Positions 23,149 through 36,060 are shown, numbered from the stretch's first letter. The stretch is DNA of 64,000 bases from Talpa occidentalis (GCF_014898055.3 NW_023604861.1:84292399-84356398); one strand, 5' to 3'. Notes: generated by a model not told the origin, from the sequence alone. Numbers and translations: made by a program.

Positions 23149-24469
23149 CTGGAAGACAGAGGCAGAATTTCAGGCCCACACTTCACCTCTCAGGTGACAG
23201 ACAGCCCCAGCCTGGAGGTCAGGGGAGAAAGAACAGAGGTCCCTCTGGAAATCAAAGGGCTGTAGGCAGCCCTGGTACAATTCCATACGGGAAAACAGGA
23301 GGCAGCGATGTGCAGGGAGATGCCGAGGCCCAGGGCGCTGACCTGGTCTGGAAAGGTCACTGCAGACACTTCTGAGTGAAGGTAGAGAACAGCAAGGGCT
23401 GAGGTGGGCTGTTTATGGCCTCAGCAAGCAGGCTTCAGTTTAGGAAGACCAAACGGTGCCAAGTGGGCTGTTTGGCACACAGCGCACTTTCTAGGTGGAC
23501 ATGGCATTGCCAAGGCTGGTGACAGGCCAGTGGGTCCTCCAGGCCTTGTCAACCCCAGCAATAATTGGGCTTCCATGGCAATGGATGAGAGTTGCTCGAC
23601 CTTTCTATGGAAAACATATTCAAAGTTGCAATGGGGAAGATTAGGAAAGAGCTGAGGAACTTGTCTGTAATTCGGTGACAAAGGCAATTTTGGGGATGTT
23701 TGGTTTAAGCTAAAGGGGAAACATTTGAGTGGAGACGCAAATGTGTGAAGCATGGGAGTGAGACATGGATTGAAGGTTTGCATGGGAGGACTGGTGCATG
23801 GATCAGGGCGTCCTCCGAGTACCAGGACCTGTAGTTCCTACTGCCCAGGTCAGCTCCTAACTGCTATACCTTTCTCCCTGGAGGTTAGGAAATGCCCTGG
23901 ACTTCCCATCCCTGAACTAACCGCCCCTCAAGGGGACTTAAACTCTTCCTCCCCTCTCCCTGCCTCTGGGTCGAAGTGTGGAGAATCCTTCAGGGGGAAG
24001 AGCAGCCTTGCAGAGAAGCAGGGCCCAGCCCCTTCCTGGACAACATAAGCTCGTCCCAGGAGTGCAGGAACTTGAGGAAGAACCAGTCCTCCCAGATCCC
24101 TTATCCTTCAAAAGCAGCCCTCCAGCTTTGGGGCCAGTGGTCTGGATATTCCCAGGCAGCTTCCAGGAAAGCTTGGGGGATGCTGTAGAGAAATTCAGTG
24201 CTCACGTCGCTGACACTGACCCATCCAAGATTCGGAATATGAGCTGCCCAAGAATTCTGAAGCCAGCAGAGCTCATCCCTCTCACTGAACCCACCAACTT
24301 CCCACTTGGGGGGCCTTCTCCTTTTCAGGCCCCTCCCAGCTGAAGGGGCATTTGCAGAAGGGTTGACAGCTTAAATAAGGTAAATAAAAAAGGCCAATGC
24401 TTAATTCAGTGGAGGATGAAGGCCACCCAGCCTGAACCCCACCATGAGCCTGTGGTCCATGTAGCTTAC
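23149..24469 (-). other. SFXN5: SFXN5 intron between exons f and g
   Basis: A 1.3 kb intron of unique-looking sequence. I see no repeat, RNA gene or clear regulatory motif in it. Confidence 0.75.
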
Positions 24470-24526
24470 CTTGGTAGCATTGCGGTTTGCATAGTTGACA
24501 CAAGCATTGTGGCTCTGGTTCAGCCA
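24470..24526 (-). CDS. SFXN5: SFXN5 coding exon f (asparagine-rich motif)
   Basis: This 57 bp phase-0 exon encodes [19 protein letters not shown], with a GTTGCCTTTCAG acceptor and a GTAAGCTAC donor on the minus strand. The NYxNRNA core is a signature of all sideroflexins and lies in the loop after the first membrane span. No substitutions in the signature residues are seen. Confidence 0.96.
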
Positions 24527-25489
24527 CTGAAAGGCAACAAAGGAGAGAAGTCAGGGGCAGGAAGGTCACCTCCCTGGAAGCCAGGCCTGAGCCCTAAGAG
24601 TCTATACCCTCCGGAAAGATGAGGGAAACTGTCTGTAGTTCACAGGCGGTACCATTAATTAGCATGACCAACTGTCTCTTTTTTCCAGGGCTCTGCTGGT
24701 TTTAGCACTGAAAGTTCCTAGTCTTGGGAAGCCTCTCAGTTGCTGGCAAGCCAGACACTGGTCCTACCCACCCAGCAATCCATCCCAATTCAGGGCCACC
24801 TCCCCCAGAGTTATAGCATCCACTGCCCCGCTATCTTTGCCACATCATCCTTATTATATTACTTACTGGACAGGGGTGGACATTTAGGCTCCTGGAATGA
24901 CTAACAGCTCTGAATCTTTCAAAAATATCCCAACCCAGTGTCACACCACCTATGACACCCAGGCACAGACACTGTTAGGGGCTTTGTCAAGGCAAGACTG
25001 ACATTTCTCCTCAGAGACAGATGGGCACACACATACATGCACAGCACAGACACCGCTTCAGCTGTTTGCAGGGAACCACAAGGTGACCCCTAGAATGGGA
25101 ACCAGAATCTTGAACTTTTTCACCCACATAACTACTGTGGGGTCAGGGGTGGATTTACCTTCCCCACAGATTCAGGTGATACTATTATCAAAAAGAGTGT
25201 GGGCTTCAAGTTCACTGGCCATGGACAAGCAGCCAAGGGGCAGAGATAGCCACCAACGAGCCATCCAGGTGAGGCACACACCTGGACCACCTCACCTCTG
25301 TGCGAAAGTAAGAGTAACATACTGGCCCAAAGCATGGGCTGCTGGAGACCTGCTCCAAGTCCAGGGGTTCCTGGGTCAGTGAGGGGCAGGAAGTGAGGTG
25401 ACTTTCCCCAGGGGGGTCTGCACATGATAGGAGACCCTGGGGCAGATTCCTGGGTCCCTCCCTCAGGAGGCTCTGCTTGCTGGGCTTAC
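24527..25489 (-). other. SFXN5: SFXN5 intron between exons e and f
   Basis: A 0.96 kb intron. A pyrimidine-rich stretch precedes the exon f acceptor. No interspersed repeat was recognised. Confidence 0.75.
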
Positions 25490-25543
25490 CTGCCAGAAGA
25501 CAGTGGATGCCAGCGTCTGGTTGGGCAAGAGGAGACCAACTAC
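25490..25543 (-). CDS. SFXN5: SFXN5 coding exon e (first transmembrane helix)
   Basis: This 54 bp phase-0 exon encodes VVGLLLPNQTLASTVFWQ. Its donor is GTAAGCCC and its acceptor TGACTTGCAG on the minus strand. The hydrophobic VVGLLLP stretch completes the membrane helix begun in the preceding microexon. It is separated from that microexon by a 15.8 kb intron that holds most of the window's L1 sequence. A recent L1 insertion begins only about 100 bp upstream of this exon in transcript terms (25649 onward). Confidence 0.95.
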
Positions 25544-25648
25544 CTGCAAGTCAGAGAGAGAAAGAGTGGAAAGGCTGAGGAAGGCAAAAGAAACACCTTC
25601 CACATTTGCAAAGAAAATGTACACAACCGTGGACAAGAGTGAGCTGGA

Positions 25649-26135
25649 TCAGCAATTCCACTCCTAGGTATTTACCCAGAGGACACAGAATCGTTAATTG
25701 AAAAGGGCACCTGCACCCCTATGTTTATAGCAGCACTGTTTACAATAGCTAAGCTTTGGAAACAACCCAAATGCCCAAAAATAGATGACTGGATCAAGAA
25801 GATGTGGTACATATATAGCATGGAATATTACTCAGCAATCAAAAAAGATAAACACATGCAATTTACAGCAACATGGATGGAGCTGGAAGGGATCATGCTC
25901 AGCGAAATAAGCCAGAAAGAAAAAGAAAAATACCGGATGGTCTCACTCATAGCAGGAATCTAGAAAACTTAAATAAGGGACCAGGAAAATGAATAACTAT
26001 AAGAAAGAAAAAAATCAAAATCAACAAACAACTATGAACCAGAGATACTCTTTGGGGGAAGGAGGGATTAGGGTCAAAATCGGGGTTGCAATTGTATGGA
26101 GAATATAAAAAAAATTTTAAAAATTAAAAAAAATA
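25649..26135 (+). mobile_element. Recent 5'-truncated L1 (ORF2 C-terminus and 3' UTR)
   Basis: An open frame ending at 25963 encodes the C-terminal ~105 residues of L1 ORF2p. Landmarks are MFIAALFTIAKLWKQPKCP, WIKKMWYIYSMEYYSAIKK and a final SLIAGI before the stop. A G-rich 3' UTR and an A-rich tail follow. The target duplication AGTGAGCTGGAT lies at 25637-25648 and 26136-26147. The reverse-transcriptase and endonuclease domains are absent, so the copy is dead. It is antisense to SFXN5 and ends about 100 bp from exon e. Confidence 0.9.
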
Positions 26136-28529
26136 GTGAGCTGGATATGTGCAAACTGAAATGGATGATGCAGCCACACCCACTGGTGCCCACAGTGAAA
26201 TGTGGGACGACAAAACCCGGATGCACAATTATATTACAGCACAATCCCATTTTTATAAAGAAAAAAATCTCACTTTATATATAACCATATATATACAAAC
26301 ATGCACATAAATATATCTCCAAGCATGAAAAAATCTGAGGCCCAGCCTGGAGATGTTTCTGGAGGTCAGTTTACACAGTATTTTCTCACATTCTTGGATA
26401 TTTCTGCTTCGTTTTAATGGTGGACACGCACTGTTGCCACAATTGGAGGGGAAGGGGAACAATAAAAACAAGGTGCCAGAAAAAGGAGCATCTTCACTTC
26501 CATCAGCTGACCCCGCTCCTTCACAGCCGAGCATCCAGCAGGATTTTTTGTGAGGATTAGACAGCAATCATTAATAAGGTGTAAAGTGCTTTGCAAATAC
26601 AAGTTGGAGGAATTTGTATTGGAGTCCCTGTGAAGTAAAGCCTATACCATGTTGAAGCTATTGAGTGAAACACAAATAGCTAATCAATTTGGTGAACGAG
26701 TAAATGAATGAGCAAATACACTCTATGGCTAAGTTGGTGACATAGGTGTGGATCCATTATTTTCAAAGCCCAAATACCACCTAAGATCTAGGTTCTCTGC
26801 CTGGTTGCTGCTGTGGGGTTCTTTGGGCCTTTGTGTGTGGGAGTGGGGTGGGGAGGCAGTTAAGTCAAGATTAGCTATCTGGACTTGACACTGGCCAAAC
26901 CTTGGACTTTAGGGACCCATGTGAGTCTCTCAAGTTTACATTTTGAGTGTTTATGTGCAAAATTACATCTACCAAGTACTGCTGCATATGGAAAAAATGT
27001 GCACAACCATCCACATATTGACTTATTTATTATTCCTGTAGATAAAATGACTCTTTGGCAAGAATTTCTGAAAGGAACAAGGATAAACATTCAATACTAT
27101 GCAGTAAATCAAATTCTAGACATCCTCAGCAGCATTAGTAAATCATGTTTTAAACATTAAAATGTTTTAAAACAGCGAACATGCATATACATTTATATTT
27201 ATTGGCCCGTATCAGTTTGAATAAAATTATATGATGTAAAACCATTCCATGGCTCCAATGAGGAATTATAAGATTCTTCTCCCAAAAATGAGATCCCCAT
27301 TTTTCATTTATCTTTAATTATTTTTGCAAAGACAGCTTAGAGTACTGGTATGAATTACGAGACCTGAGGTCTTACCCCGGCTCTATCCCTCTATCATCTC
27401 CCTTTGGGGGCTCTAGCTTTCTTACCCATACAGTGAAGGGGCTGTCCTGGGAGGTTTTACTTTGGTTTCAGATTCTACCTTCAGGTTCCAAAGTGTAGGC
27501 GTGAAGTCAATAGAGATAGCCCCATGGTCTAGAAAGGGTTCTCCCTCTGACCTGACAGAAGTAACTCAGACCCAGCACCACTTCCTTATGGCCCAGTCAG
27601 CCAGAAGACCAGAGAGAGGAAGCTGAGCCTAGAGAGGCCTGAACTGGGAGCCGAGCATGCAGGGGTGTGTGTGCCGGCTTGTGCACGCATGAGTACACGG
27701 GTGTGTGTCTACTGCCTCCCAAAGCCTGCGGAAATGCAAGCTGTTCTCCATCATTGAGAGCACATCATTCCCCTAATCTGTCAGTTTATATAACAGGGGG
27801 GTGTTATGAACAACACTGCCTTCTCCCACTCAATCCCATGGTGCCCCCTGAACTGTGCTTGGGCCACCAGGAGCATCATCAGATACAGTTGCGAGGGACT
27901 CACTATATTTACCAGAGGGTTGTTATCCAGGACACTCACTGCTCATTACATCAGCAGATTCCCCCTAGGGGTCTTCTTGGGGGAAATTTTTCTGGCTTTA
28001 AGGTCAGAAATTGTACTTCTGAGCAACCGGCTAGCATCTGTCTTACAGATGTTGGCATTTTACAGAGTGTCTCTTTGCACTGACTATCAAGACGCTCAGC
28101 CCAGATTTCCATGGTCCACATCTGCCAAACAGCCCTCACTGTGTGTATTTTGTGCCCAAACTTCACAACTGGTTTCATTTTATCTTTTCTTCTCTAAACT
28201 TCCTTTTGTCTCATTTTCATCTTCCCCCTTTATTAGGTTTTATCTCATGGCATGCATTTTTAAAAAAGTGATATGTCTTTCCAAACTGAAACCAAAGTAA
28301 TACCTAGGTTATATAGTGTACACACACACAAACTCACACACTACATAGGGCTTGTGACCAGTGAGTTTTCATTTTGTTGGCCAACCCTGTCCCAAATTCC
28401 TACACTAACACGGGAGTGGCCCACTCAATTCTGATTCCTTGTGCTTTCGTAGAGCTGGAAGGATGTATCGATTGATTTTCCTGAGCATTTCCCCATATGT
28501 CACTTACCATGATCCTCTGGGGCTCAGAC

Positions 28530-28640
28530 AAAATAGATCTACCTTCTATATTTTGCAAATGGAGGAAACTGAGGCTTAGAGAAAGTCCATGATCTGCCCA
28601 CGGCTTCATAGCAAGCCAGAAAGAGTCAGGTCACCTTATT
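28530..28640 (-). mobile_element. MIR SINE remnant
   Basis: TTGCAAATGGAGGAAACTGA and GGCTTAGAGAAAGTCCATGA match the antisense MIR core. Confidence 0.7.
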
Positions 28641-28797
28641 CCTGGCTTGGGGGCTCCAGCTCTGATTTTAGGGGCTCCTTTTCCAACTCATCCCCCTGAG
28701 CACAAAGAAGAGTCACTCTCCATGCTCAGTTTTGAGCACTAAGTTTCATTCTACTCCCAGGGCAGAATGCTAAAGGAAGAGGAAGACTGAGTTGAAG

Positions 28798-28830
28798 AGT
28801 GTGTGTGTGCGTGCGCGCATGAGCACATGG
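28798..28830. repeat. Alternating purine-pyrimidine (GT/GC)n tract
   Basis: GTGTGTGTGTGCGTGCGCGC is an alternating tract with potential to form Z-DNA. Confidence 0.7.
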
Positions 28831-29634
28831 GAGCAGGCACAGCTGAGACTGGCCTGACTGAAGAAGGAGGCTTGGGAAATCCACAAGCGGGAGTCCGGGG
28901 AAGTGAGGTGAGAAGACAGTGGAAGACCTGCTACACTGGCCAAAAGGGGCTGAGGGATCCACTGAGGCTGAGGGGAGCGCCGGGGCCCACCTCCTAGGAC
29001 CTACAGTGAGGCTGGTGGGGCCAGGAGCACGCCGGTGCCAGCCCCGTTCCCCATTAGGCAACACGCAGCACCATCTGCACAATCCCCGGAGCAAGAGCAG
29101 ATATTTTATAACTTCCTTTTTTCTTTTTAAGTCTAAATTAAAAATAAATGTTCCTTCAGTTCTCTGATGTATATCTCTGGTGCAACCTGCCCACATTCCC
29201 TCACGCTGCCCTTTCCAGAACATGGCGGGGAAAGGGAGGAAAGAGATGGATGGAGAGGGAGCCAGTCCACCCGGCTTCAATGCCAGTGGATTGTACCTCT
29301 TCCAAGAGGGAAAAGCTTCAGGCGTGGCCGCGCAGACGGGTGGAGAGAGCCCAGAATGCGGCTGGTACCAGGGAAAGTGGAAGGAGAGCCAACAGCTAGA
29401 ATTTCCAGCCCAGCCTCCACCCTATCTTGCTGAGGACCTTGGCCAAATCACACATCCTATCTTTGCTCCCATTTATAGTTCAAAACATGGCTGGGGCCCC
29501 CTCCAGAGCTCCCACACCCTGGTAGCTGTCCCCTCTGCACCTCTGCCTACCTCCGCTGCTCCCCCACCCCATGGGCTGCACCACGGCCCCTGGTGATCAG
29601 CTCTCAGGGGCTGGTTGCAAGAAGAGCTTGACTC

Positions 29635-29810
29635 AACCCTGGCTCCTGTATTTACCAGCTTTGTCACCACAGGCGGGTGACCGGACCTCTTTGTGCCTCC
29701 ATTTTTCATCTGTTAAATGGGGATGATCCTGGTATATCTCTGCAGGGTCTTGAGAGGACGTGAGATGCAGGAAGAATTCGGTGTGCAGCAAGGGCTCACT
29801 AGGTGCCAGT
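29635..29810 (+). mobile_element. MIR SINE remnant
   Basis: TGGCTCCTGTATTTACCAGC, TTTGTGCCTCCATTTTTCAT and GTTAAATGGGGATGATCC are sense MIR landmarks. Confidence 0.8.
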
Positions 29811-29824
29811 CGTTGCTATACTCC

Positions 29825-30050
29825 CCTCCTCCTGCCTAACTCTTTCCTCATCTCTGGTCTCTCCTTTCTTGAGACTCCACAGCCTGCATTACACAATCGA
29901 GCTTCATCTTGCTCCCACCTCGTCTTTGAACACAAGTCTTATCCTTCAAAGGATTGTGAGCTCCTGAAGGTGGAATTGGGCTTTCTCTTTTCCTTCCCAA
30001 AGCACTCAGCACAAAGCTGGGCCCACACTGTAGGCTAGAACAGCACCCAC
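29825..30050 (+). mobile_element. L2 3'-end remnant
   Basis: GGATTGTGAGCTCCTGAAGG followed by CAAAGCACTCAGCACAAAGC is the L2 3' end in sense orientation. Confidence 0.65.
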
Positions 30051-30072
30051 TCATGATTAAGTATGCTGGTTA

Positions 30073-30250
30073 AATCTTTTTTATTTTTTAAATTTTATAT
30101 ATTTTTTACATCATCTTTCATTTTTGCACAATGTACACATTTTCATCTTGGTTATAGTCCCCATACAATTCCCACCCCCCTTGTTTTGATCCTACACCCT
30201 CTGACCAGAGAAAAGATCTGTGAGGGATCGCAATGACACTATCACCATCT
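30073..30250 (-). mobile_element. L1 3'-end fragment
   Basis: Antisense L1 3' UTR. CCCCATACAATTCCCACCCC aligns with the reverse complement of the 3' UTR of the L1 at 26040-26110. An extra 3' segment, TTTTTTACATCATCTTTCAT, is shared with the fragment at 38.9 kb. Confidence 0.65.
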
Positions 30251-30299
30251 CTCCTTATTCTTCTCATTAAAGTCCCAATTGCATAGGAGTGTTGGCCAT

Positions 30300-30770
30300 T
30301 GAAAGAGGGGTAGATTGAGATTTTGGTCCCAATTCTTCACACACCCTCTCTGCAGCCATACCCTCACCATGTCCTCATCAGGGGAAAATGTATTTCTTTG
30401 CTCTTCCATTGATGGATCTCAAGACTAGCTTTGGCCAATGGCATGTGGGACGGGGGCAGTTTGCCAGTTCCAAGCCCAGGCCCCCGAGACTTCGTGTGTT
30501 TCTGCTTGCCCCCTTGTGCTTCCAGTACTGCACAGGCCCTGACTATTGTACTGGTCCAAGGAGGATGAAAGATGAGGGGCAGAGTCCAGCTGGGGTCAGC
30601 TGACCCGAGAAGTGTAGTGAGAAGCACAACTGCTTCAGTCAATTCCTGCTAGATTAGTCAAACCCAGGCAACTGTGATCCCTAAGAATAAACACTTGTGG
30701 CTGCCATTGAAATGTTGTGGATGCTTGTTAACACGGCACTGTCGCAGCAATAGCTAAATATACAGGATCA
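30300..30770 (+). mobile_element. MaLR-type LTR remnant
   Basis: Text near GGCTGCCATTGAAATGTTGT and ACTGTCGCAGCAATAGCTAA resembles the 3' end of MLT1/MST-type LTRs. No internal coding region was found. Confidence 0.45.
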
Positions 30771-31494
30771 CCACCACATATGGAGCGTGAATATGCTGTC
30801 CTTTCTGTTTGCAAAGTCCTGTACCATTGTGCATGCACCTTAAATTGTGTATGCATTGTATTGGCATACCATTGTGTATGCATCTTCCCTGGTGATGGTG
30901 GTTCCTGAGCAGTCTTACTTAATCACTCCCCCACAACCTAGGGTACAATTAGCCCACCTCTGAGGCTTCCTGGGGGTCCAGGAAGAAAGGCCACTTGTAC
31001 TTGAGCTGGTCTCAAGACAGAATCTGGAATGGGGCTATTGGCACCCATATAGCACCTGGCTCACAAGAAAAAAAGCCACACCTTCATTTCAAGCCTCCTC
31101 CTGCAGAGTGCTCTACCTCTGCAGAGAGATGAGGTCTCAATCTGGGAGAGAGGCGCCACCAAATACCCCTATCTGTTTGACCAGAGTGGGACACAAATGG
31201 TTGAAGACAAGGATGGGGGTCAAGGCCAATGGCCACAATTCTGTGTGCTGTGATATTGGAACTCAGAAAAAGAGAACTCATCAACCCCTGCTCCTCTGGC
31301 TGCCACCAGACAAAACTGACACACGTGATAGCAGAAAGATATATTTAAGTACAGAAAATCCAGAGAAGAATCAGGGTATTTGTCAAAACAACTGGCTGGT
31401 GAAATTTCAGTCAGAGGAAGACTACAGGGTACATATTTATCTTGTTTGTAAGATAATGGCTGATTTCACTGCCCTCATCTCCACCCCATCTCTA

Positions 31495-31830
31495 CTTGCC
31501 TAACCCCTCCTCCTCCTGCAGGTTTCAGCTTAGTTGTCACTTCCTCCAGGAAGCGCTCCCTGATTCAGGATGAGTTCAGTTCCCCAGTCATGTTTCCCCA
31601 GCATTCTGCCTGACTTTTTTGTAGCATTCATCTCAGTAGTTTCTGTTTCAGGTCTGCCTTCCTCGAGAGCTTCCAGAAGCTTCAGAAAAGTGAAACCAAC
31701 CATACGATGTTCACTTCTCACCTGGGACTCGTCCCTGGTAAAGCAGCCGTGTTTTGGCATCCTTCCTTCCCTCCACACTGACTCACTCAATCCTGAAATG
31801 TTCTTCTTCATGATCAAAGATCTGTCTGGG
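31495..31830 (+). mobile_element. L2 3'-region remnant
   Basis: GCTTAGTTGTCACTTCCTCC AGGAAGCGCTCCCTGA is the L2 3' region. Subsequent sequence is strongly diverged. Confidence 0.55.
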
Positions 31831-33079
31831 TCCTGATACTCAACAATTTGCCTGTTTTTTCCTTTTACTTTGTCTCCATCTTCAGATTTATGTGGCTAAT
31901 GATCTGAAAGTAACACTTTACACATTAGGGGAGCTGCTATTTAAAGAAACCCAACCAGTTAAAGAAAATATCTTCCATCAAATGAATGTTTGTCTCTAAC
32001 TGGTCAATTCCAGCTTAAATGAGCCAACACCTCTTTCAGCCACGGTGGCTAGGTGTCGCTTGTAATGGGAGAAAATTGGGGTGGCAATTTAAAGGTGTGA
32101 GAAAGCAAAGTCTGTGGAGAGGAGGGCTGGGAAATGTCAGAAAGGCCCTGGGACACAGACAAATCCTCACATAAATTGAACCCTCCATAGGTCTTCCCTC
32201 CTGCCCCCCGAGATGAAGTGCCCTATCCCAGCATCTTCTGACAAATGGGGTTCTGAGTCCACATGATTATCCACTTCTGCTGTGTTCAAATGAGTGAGTT
32301 CAAAGTCCAGAGTCCAAACTCTGAATTGCCCTCTGACAGAAATCTGGGCTGGATGTAACTCATGGTGGCTGCTCCTGCTCCATTCTCCAGCTGAATATGG
32401 GGAGTTATGGCCCTGAGTTTTGAGAGTTCCAGAATAATTGGGGGAGAAGAGCAGCAGTTTTAGGGGTGGTCAGGGCTGAGGAGCACAGAAGCCACCTGGA
32501 GAACCTCAATCACATGAGAGAAATCCAGTCCCTGGCATCTGAGGTGTGACGTAGCCAAGGGTAGGGATAAAGGCTGGCAGCTGGGGATGATGGGCACGGG
32601 AACTCCACCCCGCCGATCCCCAGCCAGCGAGCATGGAAGGACAGTGCTGCAGACCTAGTGGTTCTCTGGGAATGGGGATGTTGACTTTGGTGGGGCTCCT
32701 TGGGAAGTTACCTGAAGGAGACTCATGAGCTGCACTAGCCTCAGGAATAGCCTTGGTGCCCTGGCTTAGACACCGTGCTTATGTATAAATTGGAATCTCT
32801 TTGCCACACACCAAAGGGGGAAAAGTTCCCATCTTCAAATGTTAAGCTTAAAATAAGACACTACATGGGTGCCAGTGGATCTGTGAAATCTGCTGACTAA
32901 ACTGGCACCAGCCTCTGGGAGAAAACCAGCTTGTTTCTCCTGAGCTCCGAGAGCAAGCAGAGTGGGGGTGGGGTTACTCTCTGGCAAGGTGGGAACAGAG
33001 CCAGGTTGAGCCTGGGATGCTCACCTGGGCAGAAGGCAGCTCAGATATTACTTTTAGAAGAGTCTCAGTTAATGCACCT

Positions 33080-33300
33080 GCCAGTCTTATTCAACCCTTC
33101 CCTTCCTCATTCAGGGACTCAGTTTCCAGCATGCTCGCCGGCACCCCCATTTCTATTTGGGTTAAGTATTTTAGGGGCTTCTGCATGTGTGTGTTTCTTA
33201 CCCACTCTATCACACCATGGGCTTCCTAAGGTGGGAACCAGAACCTTCACCCCTTTCAGGCCAGGCATTAGATGTTCAGCACTACCAGGTGCAGTGGGGC
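33080..33300 (+). mobile_element. L2 3'-end remnant
   Basis: CTTACCCACTCTATCACACC, then CTTCCTAAGGTGGGAACC and GGCCAGGCATTAGATGTTCA, follow the order of the L2 3' end. Confidence 0.45.
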
Positions 33301-34429
33301 CTTTGTAGAGCTGATGTGGCAGGTGGGAGCCAGGTTCAGTGAAAGTGAGGGAACAGTCACAGTGCCCCTTCCACACAAGGGTTGGCAATGGCCCAGGTAG
33401 GGAGAGGGTCCAATAAGGCCTCATATCACTTGTCCATGTCAAAGTGCCAAGATGGAAGGCTATAGGTTTTCCACGCCCCATGGCTCCTTGGAACCAGACC
33501 TCTGGTCCAGCTGTTCTGAGACTTGGGATGCAACTATTTCAGGGTAGGAAGTGGGACTGGGTGTGCATTGTCATTTTGGCTTTGGCTGCCACTGGGGCCT
33601 GCTGGGAGAGTCCCAGATCATGCTCCCATTTGCCTCAATCAAGTGTTCATGCAGGTTTCAGAGGCAAGGGCATCTTCTCACACTCCACACATTTATTCAC
33701 AGAGGGATGTTTGCTCCAGACTGGGAGAGGATTAGACAGGGCATCCGCAGCATCTGCTTCAGCAATGAACCCCTGAATGACAAGGGAGTGGGTCAACACC
33801 CAAGTTCCCAGAATGCTTACAGGGTTACCATGACCCTGAAACAACTGACTTGTCACGGGTAGGAAGACAAAGATGGAAACATGCGGGGTATCCTCAATAA
33901 CACCTCGTGGACCAGAGACAGTAAGGGTGTCTCTTGCACTAGCTAGTTCTCCCCAGTCGATGGCAGTCATTAATCACATAACGAGGCAAAAATTTGGCCT
34001 CTCAGGGGGAAATGAACTCCAAATTCAACCATTCTGGTTTGGCAAAGAGATGACACAGCCAAGCAATACATCTTTTGTTTCAAGTGTTGATGGACTATTT
34101 ATAAAAATCATTATGGCAGTCATTGTTTGCCTACCTATTAACTATTTTACCCTTTCACTAATAATCTCTAAAATTGGGGATTCAATTCTACATGAAATGT
34201 AAACAGAACTGTTGTGTGAGATTTGAGAAGGCTTCTTTAAAGGAAATTGACTCAGGAGGAACAACCTTTTTCGCCCCCCACCTCTCTCCATAATGCGAAT
34301 CTGATGGCTGGGACTCCAGCCAGCACTGAGGATGGTACAGAAAAATCGAAGTCTGGGTTGCCGATAAGTTGTAGGGATCTGCCTCCCTCCAAACATCTAT
34401 GACATGGGAGACAAGTAAATTATTTTATT

Positions 34430-36060
34430 TAAGCCACTTATTTTGAACTTTTTAATGTGCAGATGCATATACTAATCTTAAGCATATACTATACTGCAAA
34501 TAAAACCACAATACACCTCAAAGAGCAGAATTGTAGCAGTCTCTCCCTCTAAAAATAAGATAAACTGAAAAATAATGACAAAATAATTTTAAAAACCCAA
34601 CCATGTGGGATGCACTAATTGATTAAAGAAGATTCAAAACCACAATTTCAAACTTATTTTTAAAATAAAAACATAAGTCACTAAATATGAAAATGTATTA
34701 GATACAGTATGTATTAGATATACTCAGAAACAAATCCACAATCCTTCCTAAACACTTCTGTTAGAAGGAAAGGATGAAAATAAATTAAGTTTAGAAGATA
34801 AAAAAGCAAACAAACCAAAGAGGAAAAATGGATGTTATAAAACAAAAGCAGAAATGAACAAACTAGAAACTAAAAACAGAATTGATAAATACATTCAAGA
34901 GTTGAATCCCAGATATGACTCTCTCAAATGCCGTTTTTTTAATAGAGATGGAGGTGAAAAGTGGGAAAAAGACTGAAAATCAACCAAAGAAAAGATCATT
35001 CTACATAAAAACTTTAATATTTAAAACTTTTCTACTATATAAACACCAGAGAGTAGAGGAAAAACATCCAGAAAGAGGAATTGGTTTGTGATACATAGAA
35101 GGTCCCTGACTTAACAATAGTTCAATTTATGATTTTATAGTGGTGCGAAAGGATCAGCTTTCAGTAGTAACCAAAAGTTGAAGGCAGGCTGACTAAGCTA
35201 TGATAGTAGGGAGGCTGTATTAAATGCAGTTTTGACTTAACGATATTTTCAACTTATGATGGTTTTATTGGAACATGCTCCCAGCAGTCAAGGAAGATCT
35301 GTATATAATTCAAAGGCTTAACTAATAACCCCAAAATATACAGAACTCTTACAAACCAATTAGGAAAATAGAGTCATTGGAAGAATGGACAAAGGATGTG
35401 AGCAGGTAATTCACAGAAGAGAAAATATTTATGGCCAATGAACAGAAGAAAAGAAGCATGACCTCTTTGGCATTCAGGGGGAAAAATTAAAGCCCTAATG
35501 AGATACCACCTTTATCTTACCAGGTTGGGGGGAAAATGCAGACTTTTTGAAGAGAAATTTGGCAATAGCGATCAAAAATTTAAATATGCATCGTCTTTTA
35601 GCAAATTCACATTCTGGAATGGGACCTCAAGAAATCCTTATACTTGTGTAAAGAAAAGCTTTACATGGGTTTTCTTCTATAGCATTTGCTGTTTTTAATA
35701 ACTAATAAGCAGATAAGTAAATCCACTGAAGGAGTGAATACAACTCAGGAGGAAAACAAATAAATGAATAAATGAATGAAGCAGATCTTTATGTAGGCAA
35801 ATTGCTAAGTTTAATAAGTTAGTTGCAGATAAGTATGTTATATTTTAATGGAAAAAGTACAAAAAAGTATTGAAAAGATGACTCATATGTATGCAAATGC
35901 CTACAAAAAAGCCAGAAAGTTCACACCAAACTTAGCAGTTACTTTTGGGAGACTTGGGGCTGAGGATTGTCAGAGGAACTTTTATTTTTTTGTATTGTTT
36001 TAATTCTGTGCTGAGAGAACATATTCATGTAATACTTATATAACTTTTAAAATATTCTTT
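34430..36060 (+). mobile_element. Old L1 ORF2/3' remnant
   Basis: An AT-rich tract with degraded ORF2 text: GAATGGACAAAGGATGTGAG, CTAATGAGATACCACC and GAGAAATTTGGCAATAGCG. The reading frame is broken throughout. It is interrupted at about 35099-35302 by a DNA transposon remnant. Confidence 0.6.
35099..35302. mobile_element. Tigger-like (TcMar) DNA transposon remnant
   Basis: The left end is GAAGGTCCCTGACTTAACAA and contains GTGGTGCGAAAGGATC. The right end contains TTTTGACTTAACGATATTTT and CAACTTATGATGG. These are the typical terminal texts of a Tigger-group nonautonomous element. It lies inside L1-derived sequence. Confidence 0.55.

Noticed and set aside
25649..25963. L1 ORF2 C-terminal frame as a possible gene
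   Set aside because: It is a 5'-truncated retrotransposon with no reverse-transcriptase or endonuclease domain.
27806..28300. 164-codon open frame on the plus strand, the longest plus-strand frame apart from low-complexity ones
   Set aside because: No recognisable domain, no promoter or codon signal, and antisense to an SFXN5 intron. Length is within chance for 64 kb.
28726..29280. 184-codon open frame on the minus strand
   Set aside because: Composition is proline/serine-rich from GC-rich intron and a microsatellite; no flanking consensus splice pair and no family resemblance.
30300..30770. Possible endogenous retrovirus coding region near the LTR-like segments
   Set aside because: Only solitary LTR-like sequence was seen; no gag, pol or env similarity on either strand.
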